Assembly (NCBI RefSeq): GCF_017654505.1
Contig: NC_054553.1
Span: forward strand, 1,664,501-1,728,500
Direction of reading: 5' to 3'
Source: Polyodon spathula
Taxonomy: Eukaryota; Chordata; Actinopteri; Acipenseriformes; Polyodontidae
Length of the DNA: 64,000 nt
Shown here in pieces: positions 11,284 through 24,400 of this stretch; position 1 is the stretch's first letter; each line of letters opens with the position of its first letter. The notes beneath the pieces were generated by a model, which saw only the letters and a list, made by a program, of their open reading frames with translations, searched no databases and was not told where the DNA came from. Made by a program: the position numbers and the translations under genes.

Positions 11284-12707
11284 TAGTTCAGTTGTTTATT
11301 TAAAATTTCATACATTTCCTGGATGTTTTCTGCCTTTCAGTAAAAAAAAAAGAAAAAAAATGCATAAAAAAAAAAAAAGTGTTTTCTGTCTTCCAGTACT
11401 TATTCAGGGGTAGAAAAGAAAGCAATGTAAAGTTAAAATGCTGTACTGAACAGCAATAAGTGTCAGAGAAACTGAAATCCCCATCAGCAGACTGCACGCC
11501 TAGAAACGTGCAATGCAGTTTCAAACTTATTAAAAAGTATTTTAGAAAATGGGATTCCTACAGTAAGCCTGAACCATGGTTTCAGCTCTGACAACAGTCT
11601 TTCAATACACAAGATAATGAGCTGTTGACAGCTCTTCTAATTCCACACATTTTTGGATACACATTGGTCATTACAGTTCTCATAATATACTTTGCTGTCA
11701 TAAGTTATTTGAATACTTTAAAAAAATAAAAGTAAACATTACATTTAACAAAATTAAACAATATATTTAAAAATAAATAAACAAATAAATACAAACTGTT
11801 TGAGACCATTACTAACATCTTCAACAAAAGCCTGGAAGTTTTATGTAAACCGAAATAAAAATCTTGCACATTTTTCCTTAATTAAAATGTCTGCAATTCA
11901 TAGATGTGTTTACTCCAAAATTCAATTTGCAGAAATGTGTGAATGAAAATTTGTAACAAACAGCTCAACTAAGAATGTTAATTTAGAAATTACAATATGC
12001 CCCTTTTACTAATGTTGTAATATCAAATAAAATGCATACCTACATATGTAAACACAAATTTGAACCCAGGCCTCCAAATCATGAAAGCAAAGTTACAAAT
12101 CTCACATACTGTATTCCAATACACAGTATAAATGTATTCAAATCTTAACATACCTGTACACTAATGTATAGTACAGCTAAGATGATTTGAATCGTACCAG
12201 CTTGATACTAAAGTAAAGAACCAGTGTGGCTTTAAACTATAATAAAGGCAATTGAGAGAGCACACTCAAAGAGTTTCAATTTAAATATGAACTGTGCTTT
12301 AAAACCGGAGCCAGTTTCCATTTGTATTTTTTTTTTCCAGTATAGTTACATAGTTTATTGGGCCCGCACAAAACCTTTGACAAGACTTTAAAAAATGTTT
12401 AAAAATGTAAAGAACCCTAAAGTTGCACAATATATACCACAATATCAATTACTCTAGAGCTATAATTTGCTCAAAACAATGTGGTACAGCAGATTGTTAG
12501 AAAAATTATATTGTGTAAAAATAAATAAAGTACTTTCTTCAGCTGGTGGTAAACACAATTGGCTATATTGCTTCAAATCCAAATATATTAACTGAGTTGT
12601 TTATAGAGTTGTTGGTTTTTTTTGCACAGGTCAATAAAATAATGTAGAGCAAAACTAGAGCAAAACCATTAAAATGTATTTTAATGCTTATGTGTTAAAC
12701 TTTGATG

Positions 12708-12708
<1 letters not shown>
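11283..12708. other. Unique AT-rich DNA, no gene seen
   Basis: Single-copy AT-rich sequence with several A or T runs of 8-12 bases. No gene, RNA or transposon is recognised. Confidence 0.65.

Positions 12709-12774
<66 letters not shown>
12709..12774. repeat. (TA)n microsatellite
   Basis: Perfect TA run of about 66 bp. Confidence 0.97.
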
Positions 12775-12777
<3 letters not shown>

Positions 12778-13681
12778 CATAATGAATACTGTAAATAACT
12801 TAAACAAAACTACTTTCAGAAAAAGTAAACTATTCTGTTGCAGATTTCAACGGAGATATTGAAACCTCTATGTGTCGTTGACAGTTTCCTTCAAATCCAT
12901 AATCAAAATACAGTATTAGCTGAAAAGATCTTCCTCAAACACTGAGATTGCAAGGTATGGGGTATGAGGCCCACATAGCAATCCTTCCCTGGGGCCCATG
13001 ACGGCTCTCGCCGGCCCTGCCTGCACGTACCCTACTGTTTAAAACACCTGGCCTTCATTCATATAAATGAGGTTGAAGAAGGTATGGTGTATAATGCAGT
13101 CTCCAGAAACTAACATGAATTCATGCATGCATACTAATGGCCTCATTGCATTTAATCATATAACTTCAGTTCTATAATAAATGGAGTTTAATCAAATCCG
13201 TGTAGTCAGTATGCAGTATAACCCTGAATCGGTGTTGTTACTATGGAAACATGACAAATAACATTGATAGAAAAATGACATTCTTCCAATGACACCATTC
13301 TAAATGACTGAAATGAAGCATTGTTTTTATTTATTCCCCAGTTTTCATAATTAACAGCTGTGTATGTTTTGCTTTCTAAATTAGCAAAAGGCACTCATTA
13401 GATATTGTAGAAATGATTGAACTGCATATCTATTACACATTGATGTTACACTGCTTATTTGTTTATAATTATCTTTATTTTATAAATGTATTTCCATTCT
13501 CAGACAGCACAGACCTTTCACTGGAGCTGGAAGATACAGGCTCTCTGTAGAGTAAGCCAGAGTCACAAGTCATACAATTGGAATTGATGGTGATACATAA
13601 ACAGTTTAGTAGTTGTATACCTGCATACAAAATGCAATATATTGTAATTTAATTTTCAAACAGAAAACCTGGGCTTGACCT

Positions 13682-13682
<1 letters not shown>
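12775..13682. other. Unique noncoding DNA
   Basis: No gene is seen. A short GC-rich patch at about 12985-13022 (GGGGCCCATGACGGCTCTCG and the following bases) stands out in composition and may be a fragment of an old repeat. It is too small to classify. Confidence 0.55.

Positions 13683-13738
<56 letters not shown>
13683..13738. repeat. (GT)n microsatellite
   Basis: Perfect GT run of about 56 bp. Alternating purine-pyrimidine GT tracts can adopt Z-DNA. Confidence 0.97.
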
Positions 13739-13740
<2 letters not shown>

Positions 13741-16700
13741 AACAGTAAGCTTTTATTTACAATAGACAGCTACTGTGTTGCTGTATGAATGTGAAAAATC
13801 TAAGAACACTGTCATGCTGCACAGACACTTGATGGTAATGCATTTAGTTAAAATAAAAATAGAATAGGTTTATAATTGCTTATATTTCGTGCTTATGGGA
13901 TTTAATTCAGAAATTAGGTTTGTGAGCACACACCGTTCAAGAAAGACAGACATGGCAATCTTAGGCTACAACTCCACCTAGTGGTTACAGCTTGGTATTA
14001 TGAGGTGAAGGAGCTCCAGCAAGTCCTGTAATAATGGAGTGCAGTAACCCACAGCGCCAAAAACTGACAAACACTTCTACTTTTTACATTATTGCTAGAT
14101 GTTATACAACATTTTTTAGCCTTCTGATAATAAATCATGAATATTACATTAACAAGCTTTCTTGAATTAAAAAATAAATGATCAAAAAAATGTAAATTAA
14201 ATATAATCCAAACAGAATTATATGTAAACACTTTTTTAAAATGTGAGTGAGTGGCTATTGTTAGTGGTAATAATGTATTATAAATGTATGAAATGCCATG
14301 CGTTCTGCAATACAGCAGTGCACTTAATTTAAATCCAGTTCTAGAAAATTGAATAATGAACTTTCAAAAGAGATTCAAACAATACATTACTTGTTGTTTT
14401 ATACGTGCGAAAATGTTAACAATTTAGAACATAGATGGGGTCCATTTTTCAAGAGCAGTGTCCTCTTTAACAGCCTGCAGTGTAGCTGAATATCATTTCT
14501 ATATCAAAACACCTTCATTATTAAAACAGACTACATGAACATCATTTCAATGTTACTCATTTTTATTTTATGTTTAATGGCAGTATGAAAGCTGAGTTGT
14601 GCAGTAAGTGCTGTATGGTTAATAATTATTGCTGCAACATAGCAATGGGTTAGCGTCCTAGTATTATTAATTAAGTGGCCACAGATCCTAGCTGATAAGT
14701 CAAAGGAGCAGTCATTTCCATTGTTTCCAATCTGAACAGTGGTTACTGTCTGCTCTTCATGCTGCTGGCCATCCTCTGGTCTTGTAGAATTGCTACGAAG
14801 CTCTTATAAAATATGATAGCACACTTTGAGTGAGGGATCCAGTGTGTAGAACGCACACTGCAGGCCTGTGCAGTGGTCACAATGCAGTGACTGTACTGCA
14901 CAAGGGCAGGTGAAAGGATTGTACAATTTAGACTGAAGTGGCTTAGGAGATATCAAAGGAATGCATTCCCTTATCATAAATCAGCTCAAAAAAATAAAGG
15001 AAAATGCCTTCAGTGGACACTGTATGTCAGACAATCTTTTTTCCCCCTTTTTTCCACTGTGCTGAAATGATACGGCATTATTCTTGTATTAAGTTGGGTT
15101 AAAAATTCTGCTGTCACACTGGAATTAAAAGAGTTTTGTATTTCCTCTTTAGTTGTATTTATTTTCATATTGCATGTCCCTTATATACTGGAATGTGTAA
15201 CATAAAGGGAAGGGTCATTTTTTAACTTCATCAGGGGTTGTGTAAAATCCAGGCTTATATCACTTTATTAACAATGTCGCAGCTACCTAACCTGCCTTTC
15301 AGTCTCGCTGCTGGGGAAGAATCTGTAGCGCAATAATGCATTAATAGCAGACATAGCCACAAAGCCAGGAGCAATGATTCTTCTTATCCTCCACTCCTCG
15401 TACAAAATAGAATGCATTCCCTCATAATGCTCTAGCTGGTCTTGAATAGTAAAAAGAGGTGGGGGTGGGGGGGTTCAAGTTCACTGTGATAGTTAATTTC
15501 AATACTCTTTAAGATGAGAACTCAATGCTGCGTGCCCTGGAAAGAACTTTAAGAAAACAAATCAAATACAAATCCACCCTAAGATGTGTCAGAAATGAAC
15601 TATCGTGGAGTTCCTATTTAGGTTGAATTCCCATTTTTACACACAAATAAGATCATGTTGAGGTGTCTTTACAAAGGTGAGCAATCTACAGAAGAAATTG
15701 AAGTTTTGTCTGTCATTGTTTTTATTCAGTTATGCTATAAAAATGAACGTCCTGGGTAATTTGAGAGAGAAGCTCCATTCTAGCATCTATTGATTCAATC
15801 AGGGATATGCAGTTCATCAAAAGGCATGTTTTTTTTGGCAGGGTATTCATTGATACAGCAATGAATACGTTGCTTCTACATGTCTGTTTTGTACTGTAAG
15901 TGTTTCTAGAGCCGAATCAGCGTTCCCAGCACTCCTGCTCAGTGATTGATGTTGGGATGCTGGGACTCCAGGGCTGCCGTATTCCCATTCCCACCGAGCA
16001 ATCAGCAACCCTGCCATGAAGGAAAGTCACCCCCTGTCATGTGAAATCAACCAGCAGAAATGCCCATGTTTCCGGTCTAACTGGTAGAGCAATTTCTTCA
16101 TCACCCTCTGATGCACAAGGTGCTGCAGTCTACTGTTTCCGTATGCTGGCACACAAAAAATACAGGTCATAGAGTGTGGGTCATGCTTTGATGACATCAT
16201 CAAGCCGCTGTGTTTTCAGATAATACACTGCTGGCAAGACACCTGTAACACTGTTGCAGACTGAAACAACCACCCTTGTGCCACCTCCCCAGCAAAACCA
16301 CAGCATATGGCTAATATATAAACAAATGTTGTATATTGTGGAATAGAAGACCACAAAACCATGCACACCACTGCCAGCTGGTATTTTAAACTGCTTTGTT
16401 TGTCTTTTTTTAAAAAAATTTTTTTCAAAGCAGTGTGTTTAGTCATTAAGAAATTGACCTAAATTAACTTAAAAACTATAATTTCGTAGGCTTCCAATTA
16501 CCGTAACATCTGTAAAATGACCGAGAATCAGAACCGAGAGGGCGGCCTTACAACAGTGTACAGCTGCTCTTCTTTGTTTAGTGAATGTATGTAGTTATCT
16601 GTTAGAGCATGCCCCAGTGTGGTGAGCTGCTCCAAGAAAGAAGAGAGCAGCACGAGAATGTGGGTTACGCTACAACAGCCCTGTCACTTTTAAACTGAAC

Positions 16701-17378
16701 TGCAGTTGTCTCCCACAAGCCTCTCTGCTGCGTCATGTGTGAAGGTCTGTGCTGACGTAGACGAATCTCTCTTTTTTCTTTTTTTTTAAATATAGAGCCC
16801 CAGGCTCAATCCCTGCAGCTAATGCTTGTCCTCCCTCAGGTATTGTACATAGTCATTTTATAAACTAATCTTGGATGAATATATTGCATGTGGGATAGAG
16901 GGAAGTCAGGTGTTTAGCTAAATGTAAAGTTGCATTGATTGTGATGGAGCCTGTAGCCCCTTGACCTTCAGTGCTGGAGTAGGGATGAGGTTGCCCTTCA
17001 TAATTAGGTTGCATATATAATGAATATACAGCCTGCTGTAATGCTCACCTTGGCGGGGAGGGGTTCAGTCCCGTCAACCCCTCGTGTGTGACTGTCTTTG
17101 CAGGATTAAGAGCCCATGTGTAAATGAATTAGTAACATCAGAGCGAGATGAATGGGCACCCAGTTACAAGTGGGTCAACAACAAAGCTCTATACAAATAA
17201 ATTATTTGCTGAAACATTTAGTTTGTTTGTATTCAAAACAGCATTTAAGTGGTGAACTGCATACTGTAGGACTGCTTTCATTCTTAAAATGGGTCACCTG
17301 TCAAGGAGATACTCCATCAGCTTCAGCTGGAATTGGAAGTCAGTTCATGAATAAGGATCCCCCATGACTAGCTGGGCA
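13739..17378. other. Long unique noncoding stretch
   Basis: About 3.6 kb without microsatellites or recognised transposons. No gene is supported; the open frames are 60-76 codons and unremarkable. Around 14600-14720 the sequence is rich in TAAT/ATTA words (AATAATTATTG, TATTATTAATTAAG), typical of homeodomain-type binding DNA, but that alone is weak evidence of regulation. A G-rich run lies at about 15452-15472. Confidence 0.55.
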
Positions 17379-17391
17379 AATAATAATAATA

Positions 17392-17447
<56 letters not shown>
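17379..17447. repeat. (TAA)n-(TTA)n switching triplet tract
   Basis: The run starts as about five TAA/AAT triplets and then flips to ATT/TTA triplets for the remaining 55 or so bases, giving a self-complementary junction (AATAATAATTATTATT). The early part can therefore pair with the later part as a hairpin. Confidence 0.95.
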
Positions 17448-17877
17448 ATCAGAAAAGAGAAGAGTTAATTTGCCTTGTTCATAACTCACTGAAAACATGA
17501 CATACCCGTTTATGACTGAGACCCGTTATGTGTAAACTGTCAGCAATGTTCACTTTTAGGAAAGCCATCCTGATACAGTAGCTTGTAACTAGAACATTAA
17601 AAAGCATTCCTTTACAGTACATCTGTCAAAAGACTTTCACCAGCAAGAAATTAAAAGCACTTAAGTCCTTCAACTAGTTTGCAATGAAGGAAAGGAAATG
17701 TGAAGTTTCTCCACCAATCCACGGTCTTGTCCAGCCATTATCTCAATAAAGACGGAGTACTGTACTGGCAGTAGATAGACTGACTCAGTAATGCTTGAAC
17801 AGGTCCAGTCATGGAAGAAGAAACAATGCCATTTCATATATTTTATGTATATTTTAGTTTTAAAACATGTTAGTGTG
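17448..17877. other. Noncoding spacer, nothing identified
   Basis: Single-copy sequence without recognised features. Confidence 0.6.
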
Positions 17878-17913
17878 TATATTATATATAATATATATAT
17901 ATATATAATTATA

Positions 17914-17954
<41 letters not shown>

Positions 17955-17960
17955 TAAATT
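17878..17960. repeat. Interrupted (TA)n tract
   Basis: TA dinucleotides broken by TATTATAT, AATTATATC and TATATTATATT variants. This is an old or degenerate TA microsatellite of about 80 bp. Confidence 0.9.
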
Positions 17961-19553
17961 ATAATTTCGCATGGTGGTGGAACATCAAAAGTTTTCTTCG
18001 CCATCTTCGTCAACCATGTACAACAAACTTTTTTTACTGTTATTTAAATAATTTTTGGACAAGATGCAGATGATAATATAGCAGTCAACTTATCATGTAA
18101 CCCTCTGAAAAGTCTGTTAGAAAAAAAAAGTTTTGATGGTAGTTTTACTTAGTTTTGTCATTTGGAGAACATTGTGAATCAAAGGGTCAACTTTTTTTGG
18201 TTTCTAAAGTTTCCTAAAAATAACATATTTCATTTTTTAGAGTTACTGGAAATCACTTGGCATTTCCGAGACCCAAATTGAATTCTCAGTGTTGGCTGGA
18301 TTGGCCCCAATTTTTCAGATAGATGTCAATATGCATATTACATAGCTTAATGGAGATATTCTGTTAACAGTACGGTTAGATTCATAACAGCAACAAGGCA
18401 CATTTTTCTCCTTCATTTTAATTACAAATGCTATGCGTCGTTTACAAACGGTTTGGGGGTGGGGAGCGGGGGTGTAGACCACTGGATATGTCTACAAAGA
18501 ACAGAAGAAAACACGGGACACTGTGGTTGTCACATATATTATACTTGCCAAAGCTAATATGAGAATTCAATCTCCAAAAGGTGACTGTCTCCTGTGAAAA
18601 GCATGTCCAGACTGCTGTGGTTAGTTATTTTTCGAAGAGGTTAAAAATATAACTTCTGGAGCTACTGACCCCAACTACAGACTTCCTTTTCAAATTCCCC
18701 CTTCCCCCCACACCCACATTTTTTCAATAATGTGCAAACTTAACCGCAGGTTGTGTGTGTTTGTTTTACCCTTCGCTTGCATGAAAACGGGCTAATACTC
18801 AAGCAGTACTTTTATTTAAGTCAGCTATCATGACCTTAGGACCGTGCACTCCTAAATGCATTCAATCTGGAAGTGATTTCCACTGCATTTCTGAGTTGAG
18901 AACGCCATGCCCGTTTCATTTCCTCTGAGGAAACACTACTCCAGGGTATAATTAGGGCTTTAGTGCACATACAATCCCATATTGTTTATTCAATACAAAT
19001 TAAAACATAGTTTTTTGAAAATATATAGCCAAGGAGATAAAGGAGCCCAGATTGACTTCATTATGCTGTGATATCCCCGTTTGCACAGCAATAGCGGCCA
19101 AGTTAAAGAAAAAAGAAGAACAAAAAAAAGAAGCAATATCCTGTCCAGAAGACTATGGAAATAGCAGAAGCCCCTCATAATAAAAGAAAGACTACAAAAG
19201 AGAAAGCGGTTGACATGTTTGCTGAAGGACATCACTTTATCTACTGCGAGGAGCTGATCTGGGGCCAACGTTAGTTTTTAAATTTAGAACCCACGTGTGC
19301 CTCAGCTTATGATGTCACAAGCACTCTAAATGCCGTCAATCTCGCTGCTTATTTGAAACTAACTGTCAAATCAGCTTGGTTTTAAAGGTATTACATATCG
19401 ACAAATTTCCAAAGACACCCAGTTTATTTACCTAAGCTCAAATCTGTTAAGGATTCCAGTAAGGATTAATTTTTACTTGTAATGCTGGAAGGACTGAATA
19501 CTGAATATTTATTTTCCTGTTTCCTTGGTAGAAGATGAAAAGAATCCTGATTT
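17961..19553. other. Noncoding DNA, possible old repeat at its start
   Basis: No gene is seen. The segment at about 17970-18010 (CATGGTGGTGGAACATC, then CGCCATCTTCGTCAACC) looks like something I associate with a dispersed fish repeat, but I cannot name it and there is no second copy in the window. The remainder is single-copy. Confidence 0.4.
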
Positions 19554-19575
19554 AAAAAAAAAAAAAAAAAAAAAA
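19554..19575. repeat. Poly(A) run
   Basis: Uninterrupted run of 22 A. It could be a retroposon tail, but no element is recognised upstream. Confidence 0.9.
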
Positions 19576-19684
19576 CTTTACAAAGTCAAGAACACACTTT
19601 CAAACTGTTAAATTATGCTTAAAAAAAATATAGAAATGCATTTCTCAAAACAAACACTTGCACACTGAGTTAAACAAACTTGGA

Positions 19685-19685
<1 letters not shown>

Positions 19686-19748
<63 letters not shown>
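19686..19748. repeat. (TA)n microsatellite
   Basis: Perfect TA run of about 63 bp grading into a short (CA) patch. Confidence 0.97.
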
Positions 19749-19756
<8 letters not shown>

Positions 19757-19778
19757 CTATAGTATATATACACATGCG

Positions 19779-19831
19779 CTTATGAGTATACTACTACAGC
19801 TGTCTTATGAGTATCTACTTGATACAGCTGT
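19779..19831. repeat. Two-copy tandem duplication, 25-28 bp
   Basis: The units at 19779-19803 and 19804-19831 both start CTTATGAGTAT and end ACAGCTGT. They differ in the middle (ACTACT versus CTACTTGAT). It lies directly beside the (TA)n tract and probably arose by slippage. Confidence 0.85.
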
Positions 19832-20967
19832 ATATAAAAGTTAAAATGGAAACAGATGGATACTAAAGGTATTGTTTCTTTAAAGAAAAAAATACTTAAT
19901 AACTGTGGTCTTGAACACATGAAATGCAAGTTTTTATTTTACATTTTGGTTAATGAAATTGAGATGAATGTAATTATACACACAGTCAGAGTTTTGGTAA
20001 AGAATTGTTTGAAATTCTATCAAAGCATGTAAAGCAGCAAGGATAATACCTGACGATTATTGTCTTTGAAGAAAAGCTCATGAGTGTTTGAGAATCATAC
20101 ATTGCAGTAGGGTACATGTATGTTATTAAGCTTAATGAAATGATAAATGTAATGCCAAACTTTTAAAAGAATCGAGTACAACAATACTGATTTAACACAT
20201 ATCACTGTGTATGTATTTTATGTCATAATTTACATCCGATATTTTCATGTAAAACATTTTAAAAACTCATTATCAAAATATTATAAATACAAATGATTAT
20301 GGGTCACAAATATTTAATGACTGTCTTAAGGAATTACTTTTTGCTTGTTTGTTTTAGAGAAGTTCCTGTTTGTTCTGAAAATGAAAATAAAAAATGAATA
20401 CAGATGATAGAGTCCCTTTCTGTCAAATATCCCCCGTTCTAACACTTGCATCCCCAGCGTTGTTCTGGAACAAGGAAAAATTAAAGGAATTTCTGTTCTC
20501 CACCATGGTAACCTCCATAGGGAATCAACGGGTTACATTATTTATTTATTTTATGCTCATTTTTTTTTTTAAAGATCTCAGGTTTTTCTATTGCCTCCCA
20601 TACTCTTTAAGTTGTCTTTGTCATGCTGATGTAATTTGCTCATTCTATTTGTATATAATTGGGTGTTTAGGATGTTCAAAAACAGCCATTACCTTTTAAT
20701 GAAGTCCCGCATTTCAGTGGGCACTAAACACCTCATTAATAACTCTGCAAGTCTCCATCTACAAATCACTTCACTTTTTTCCTCAAAATATTTTAAAGCT
20801 GAATAATTTGATTCCTTTCCTTCCATACCTTAAAATCTAGAACATAATTCAACACAGAATAAAAAAATAAAAAACACCTACAACTTTTAACTCCATTAAT
20901 GGTAGGTGAAAAATATCAACTTGAACATAAAATGTGTTTAAATAAATAGAATTCTCAAGAGCGTGAT
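19832..20967. other. Unique AT-rich DNA, no gene seen
   Basis: Single-copy AT-rich sequence. The 101-codon frame at 20394-20699 is phenylalanine- and leucine-rich, has no homologous features I recognise, and is interpreted as chance. Confidence 0.6.
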
Positions 20968-20992
20968 AGGGTTAGAGTTAGGGTTAGGGTTA
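20968..20992 (+). repeat. Short interstitial telomeric tract
   Basis: About four TTAGGG-like units with one TTAGAG variant. It lies just upstream of the second copy of the old dispersed repeat. Confidence 0.85.
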
Positions 20993-21014
20993 AGATTCTG
21001 ATAGGGTATCATTA

Positions 21015-21425
21015 CAGTCAAGGCTGGCTGTCAGCAGGAATAGCAGATACAGAGGTGGAAGATTGCAGTTCAAGCGCTTTCTGTGCTCTTGTATTATATA
21101 ATAAAACAAAAGAGTTAAACAGTAAAACAAACACATCCAAAACAAACCAGCATCCGATCAACGTTGTCTCAGTTCAGGAGAGGGAACATAGCTTGCTGCT
21201 CTCAGTCCTTCCGCTAAACAAAATTAGCACCAGAACAACTGCCTCCTGATTGACAATCAATCAATTAGCACCTGGCCACATTCTGCACATGGATTTGGCA
21301 GGGATACGATTTTAACCCCATCCCTGCCAAACTATCATTAAAAATAAACAAGAAAAAATAAATTAAAAAAATGTAATATTTACAAGTACAGGGTCTCAGC
21401 CCTGCCATAGAGACCAATTCAATTA
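21015..21425. mobile_element. Diverged dispersed repeat, copy 2
   Basis: Mate of 6380-6600. It carries a perfect inverted pair TTTGGCAGGGA (21294-21304) and its complement (21321-21331) around TACGATTTTAACCCCA, followed by TATTTACAAGTACAGGG and CCCTGCCA as in the first copy. The upstream part (21015-21290) has an A-rich stretch with AAACAAAC words, then pyrimidine-rich text and CAATTAGCACCTGG. This layout reminds me of LTR or solo-LTR repeats in sturgeon-like genomes; that is recollection, not proof. Boundaries are approximate. Confidence 0.5.
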
Positions 21426-21429
21426 GCTT

Positions 21430-24400
21430 CATAATGGAACGGGAACTCAGAAAAGGTTAGATCTTCGGTGTGTTGGGAAAGAATATCACTATCAGTTGTT
21501 AAATATAACTGAGCCATTTGGGACTTGCAGCTACCCACAATTAAATCCAAAAAGGTTTTCTACTATGGAATGAGAGCACATACATAGGTGATGTGATGTA
21601 TCAAGAAATAACTGAGGCATTACTGCAGCAAAACAAGTGAACTAATGACATGATGATTGGACTGGCATGTTATGCAGAGGTCATACATGATAATAAAAGT
21701 GATCACATAATAACGATCTTCAGTGTATATACCATCTTTCCATGTTCTGAGCACTTCTGCTTGACAGAGGTTTGGAATGTTCTTCCTTTGCCTTTTAAAT
21801 CACTAATGTTCAGTTGTGTAGTGCAAAATGATTGCACTTTACAACCAGTTTATGTCAAAAGTAAAAGAAGAGATCCATTAAATTGTCAAACAACGAAGAT
21901 AAATGGATTCAAACAGGGTATAAATGAAGGTTTTTCAAACAGCGGAACGAAGGATGCTTCTCTGAACCGTTTCACAGCAAAGGCATATTTATTCAACTCC
22001 CATTAACAATGCATTTGTAACCTGAATGATCATAATTTAGTATTTTTCAGATTGTAATCAATTGGTAAGTGGGTTGCTCAAGATCTGTTGCAACTCTGCA
22101 AGGCTTTTGAAGACATTGAAATTGACTTCTAGTCCAAACACTTATCATTGAATTTTAGTTGCTTTTAGTATTTTTAAATTCAGGCAATTGACCTGAAGAA
22201 GTACTTCAGTGTGTGTTTGTTTTGGCCCTGCATTCTTTCAGCTCTTGTAAACTTAAACACATATATTTTGTATTTGTTCTTGCCAGTTTATTGTTAGTTA
22301 ATTACTGTACTGCTTTAAATTAAATAAAAAAGAAATTCCATTGCAAACCTCCAAAACAAAGCAGGTGTATGCTCACTTCACAGACATGAAGATGTATTCC
22401 CTTACTGACTCAGGGGGAGAAAACACAAAATAAATAGGCTGGGTTTCTGCTTACACATTCATTTAAAGAAATACAGGATCTTGTTTTTTCTACTTGCGTG
22501 TTTTATTTAATTTAATATTCCAGTATTGCATGCAACCCACAGATTACATCAAAGCTAAAGTACTGTAACACTGAGATAACTACTTTCCATATGTCACGTT
22601 ATCGTGTGGATCAGATTGTATCAAGTAGAATGTCTTTGTAAAATATAAGCTACATCACAATGCCCCTGCAGGATCTGGCAAAGTGGAACATTATTTTCCT
22701 AATACTACAATGGAAAAGTAAGTTTGAATTAATACTGTTAGAATGTATTTTAAGTGCCTCTTGTAATTTTTCAGCCACCACACCCCTCTGTGGTGTTTTT
22801 GTTAAAAATATTTTACATCTATTTGCCAAGTGAGTGTACAGCAACCCTTGCAGCTTAACTTTGTCTATTCATTATTTGCTAATAAATATAAGGCATTAGA
22901 TGCTATTTGAGTTACTATCACTTTTCGCTGAAGTGTCAGATGCAGATGTTATCAGCATTGTTTTAGTTATAAGTTAGCAATCTTTTTAATAGTTAAAAAA
23001 AAAAAAAAAGTATCTCGTTGTATCAACAATTCTCGCTGTTAATAATTATGTTATTTTTTTTCAAAGCTGGAAAGTCTAGGACAGTTTACCCATTGCTTGG
23101 CTCATAACATGCTCAAAAGCCAGACATAAATGCACAGCAACAGCAAGTGGTACGGTAAATGACCTTATCACTGCCCAGGTGTGCTTATATAGTTGAAAGT
23201 CCCTTTTGCATATAGCACAGTTTTACTTGGTTTTCCTGTTCTTTCTTGTGAGTTAACATGATTTGAAATGACCGCAGCCTTAAGGGGCGCAGATCCAGAA
23301 TATGAAAAGACCAGAGGAACTGTCACATCCGCGTGTAAAGACATTACCGTGTGCTTGAACCGTGATGTAGTCAGAGGGAGGTGAGCAAAGCAGAACAAGG
23401 CACTTTATAATGTGATGTGAAATTCACCATGGTTCAGTGGGAAAGGAAGCTTTATGAGCTGAAACACATTTATATTTCTGTCTACCCTGGGATTCTGGGG
23501 CCGACATTTGCAAACTCAAGCACATGTGGCCAACACATTGGCATTAACCTCTAACAGGGCGGAATTCCAGCAAAACTAGGCAGCTTGGAATATGTTAACA
23601 TACTTCTTTTTGTCTGGTATTAAAATAGGTGCATTTTTAACAGGGTAATGAGAAGGTGCCATATCACACTTTATTTGCCCAGTGAGTGCATGGCACCTCC
23701 TCTTAAACATCTTCATTTGATAAAATCTAATCACAGCCCAGTTCAAGTGTCATCCAATGTAATTAATTAACAAAGGTTGGAAATAATGGATTTAAAAAAC
23801 AAAAGATGACATTGCAGATGTGATGAGTTAATGCTTCAGTTAACAAATGATAATGTAAAATAGTCCAGATATCGATGTCTACTTATTTTTTATGGTCACC
23901 TTACTGGATACCGAGCGTCATCAGAGAAATGAGAAAGCAGCCTGACAGTATTAACACAACGATACTGCATTCCCAGGGAGTTCCACATGTAAAGAGTGAA
24001 TCAGCAGTGTGGCAAGGCAAACCCTTAAGGAAAAGGTGTTTCTTACAGGAAACATACTTTACATGAAATATTATACAAGCAATTCATCTCGTAGAACATG
24101 TTTATAACAGAGAGAGAATATAAGAGGCATAGGAAAAACAAAAGACCTCTGTGAGGTTTCAGTCTAGAAAGCATTGTTATCAGGTATCCTCAAAATTTTT
24201 AACGTTTGAAACATGTTCCACTGTGTTACTTTTTAACTTTTGTCATGCAGTTATAGATAAATACATACAGAAATATAGCCTCAAACATAAGCAGGGCATA
24301 CAATTGAAAAAAAAAAAGTGAAAAACATTTTAAGTTTACTTTTTGCCCTTAAGTGTAAGACTGGAAATAGCAGACCAGACATCAACAACAAACTGTAATA

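Noticed and set aside
15452..15472. G-quadruplex candidate; also 18460-18478
   Set aside because: Each has only about three clear G runs of useful length, which is too weak to list as a structure.
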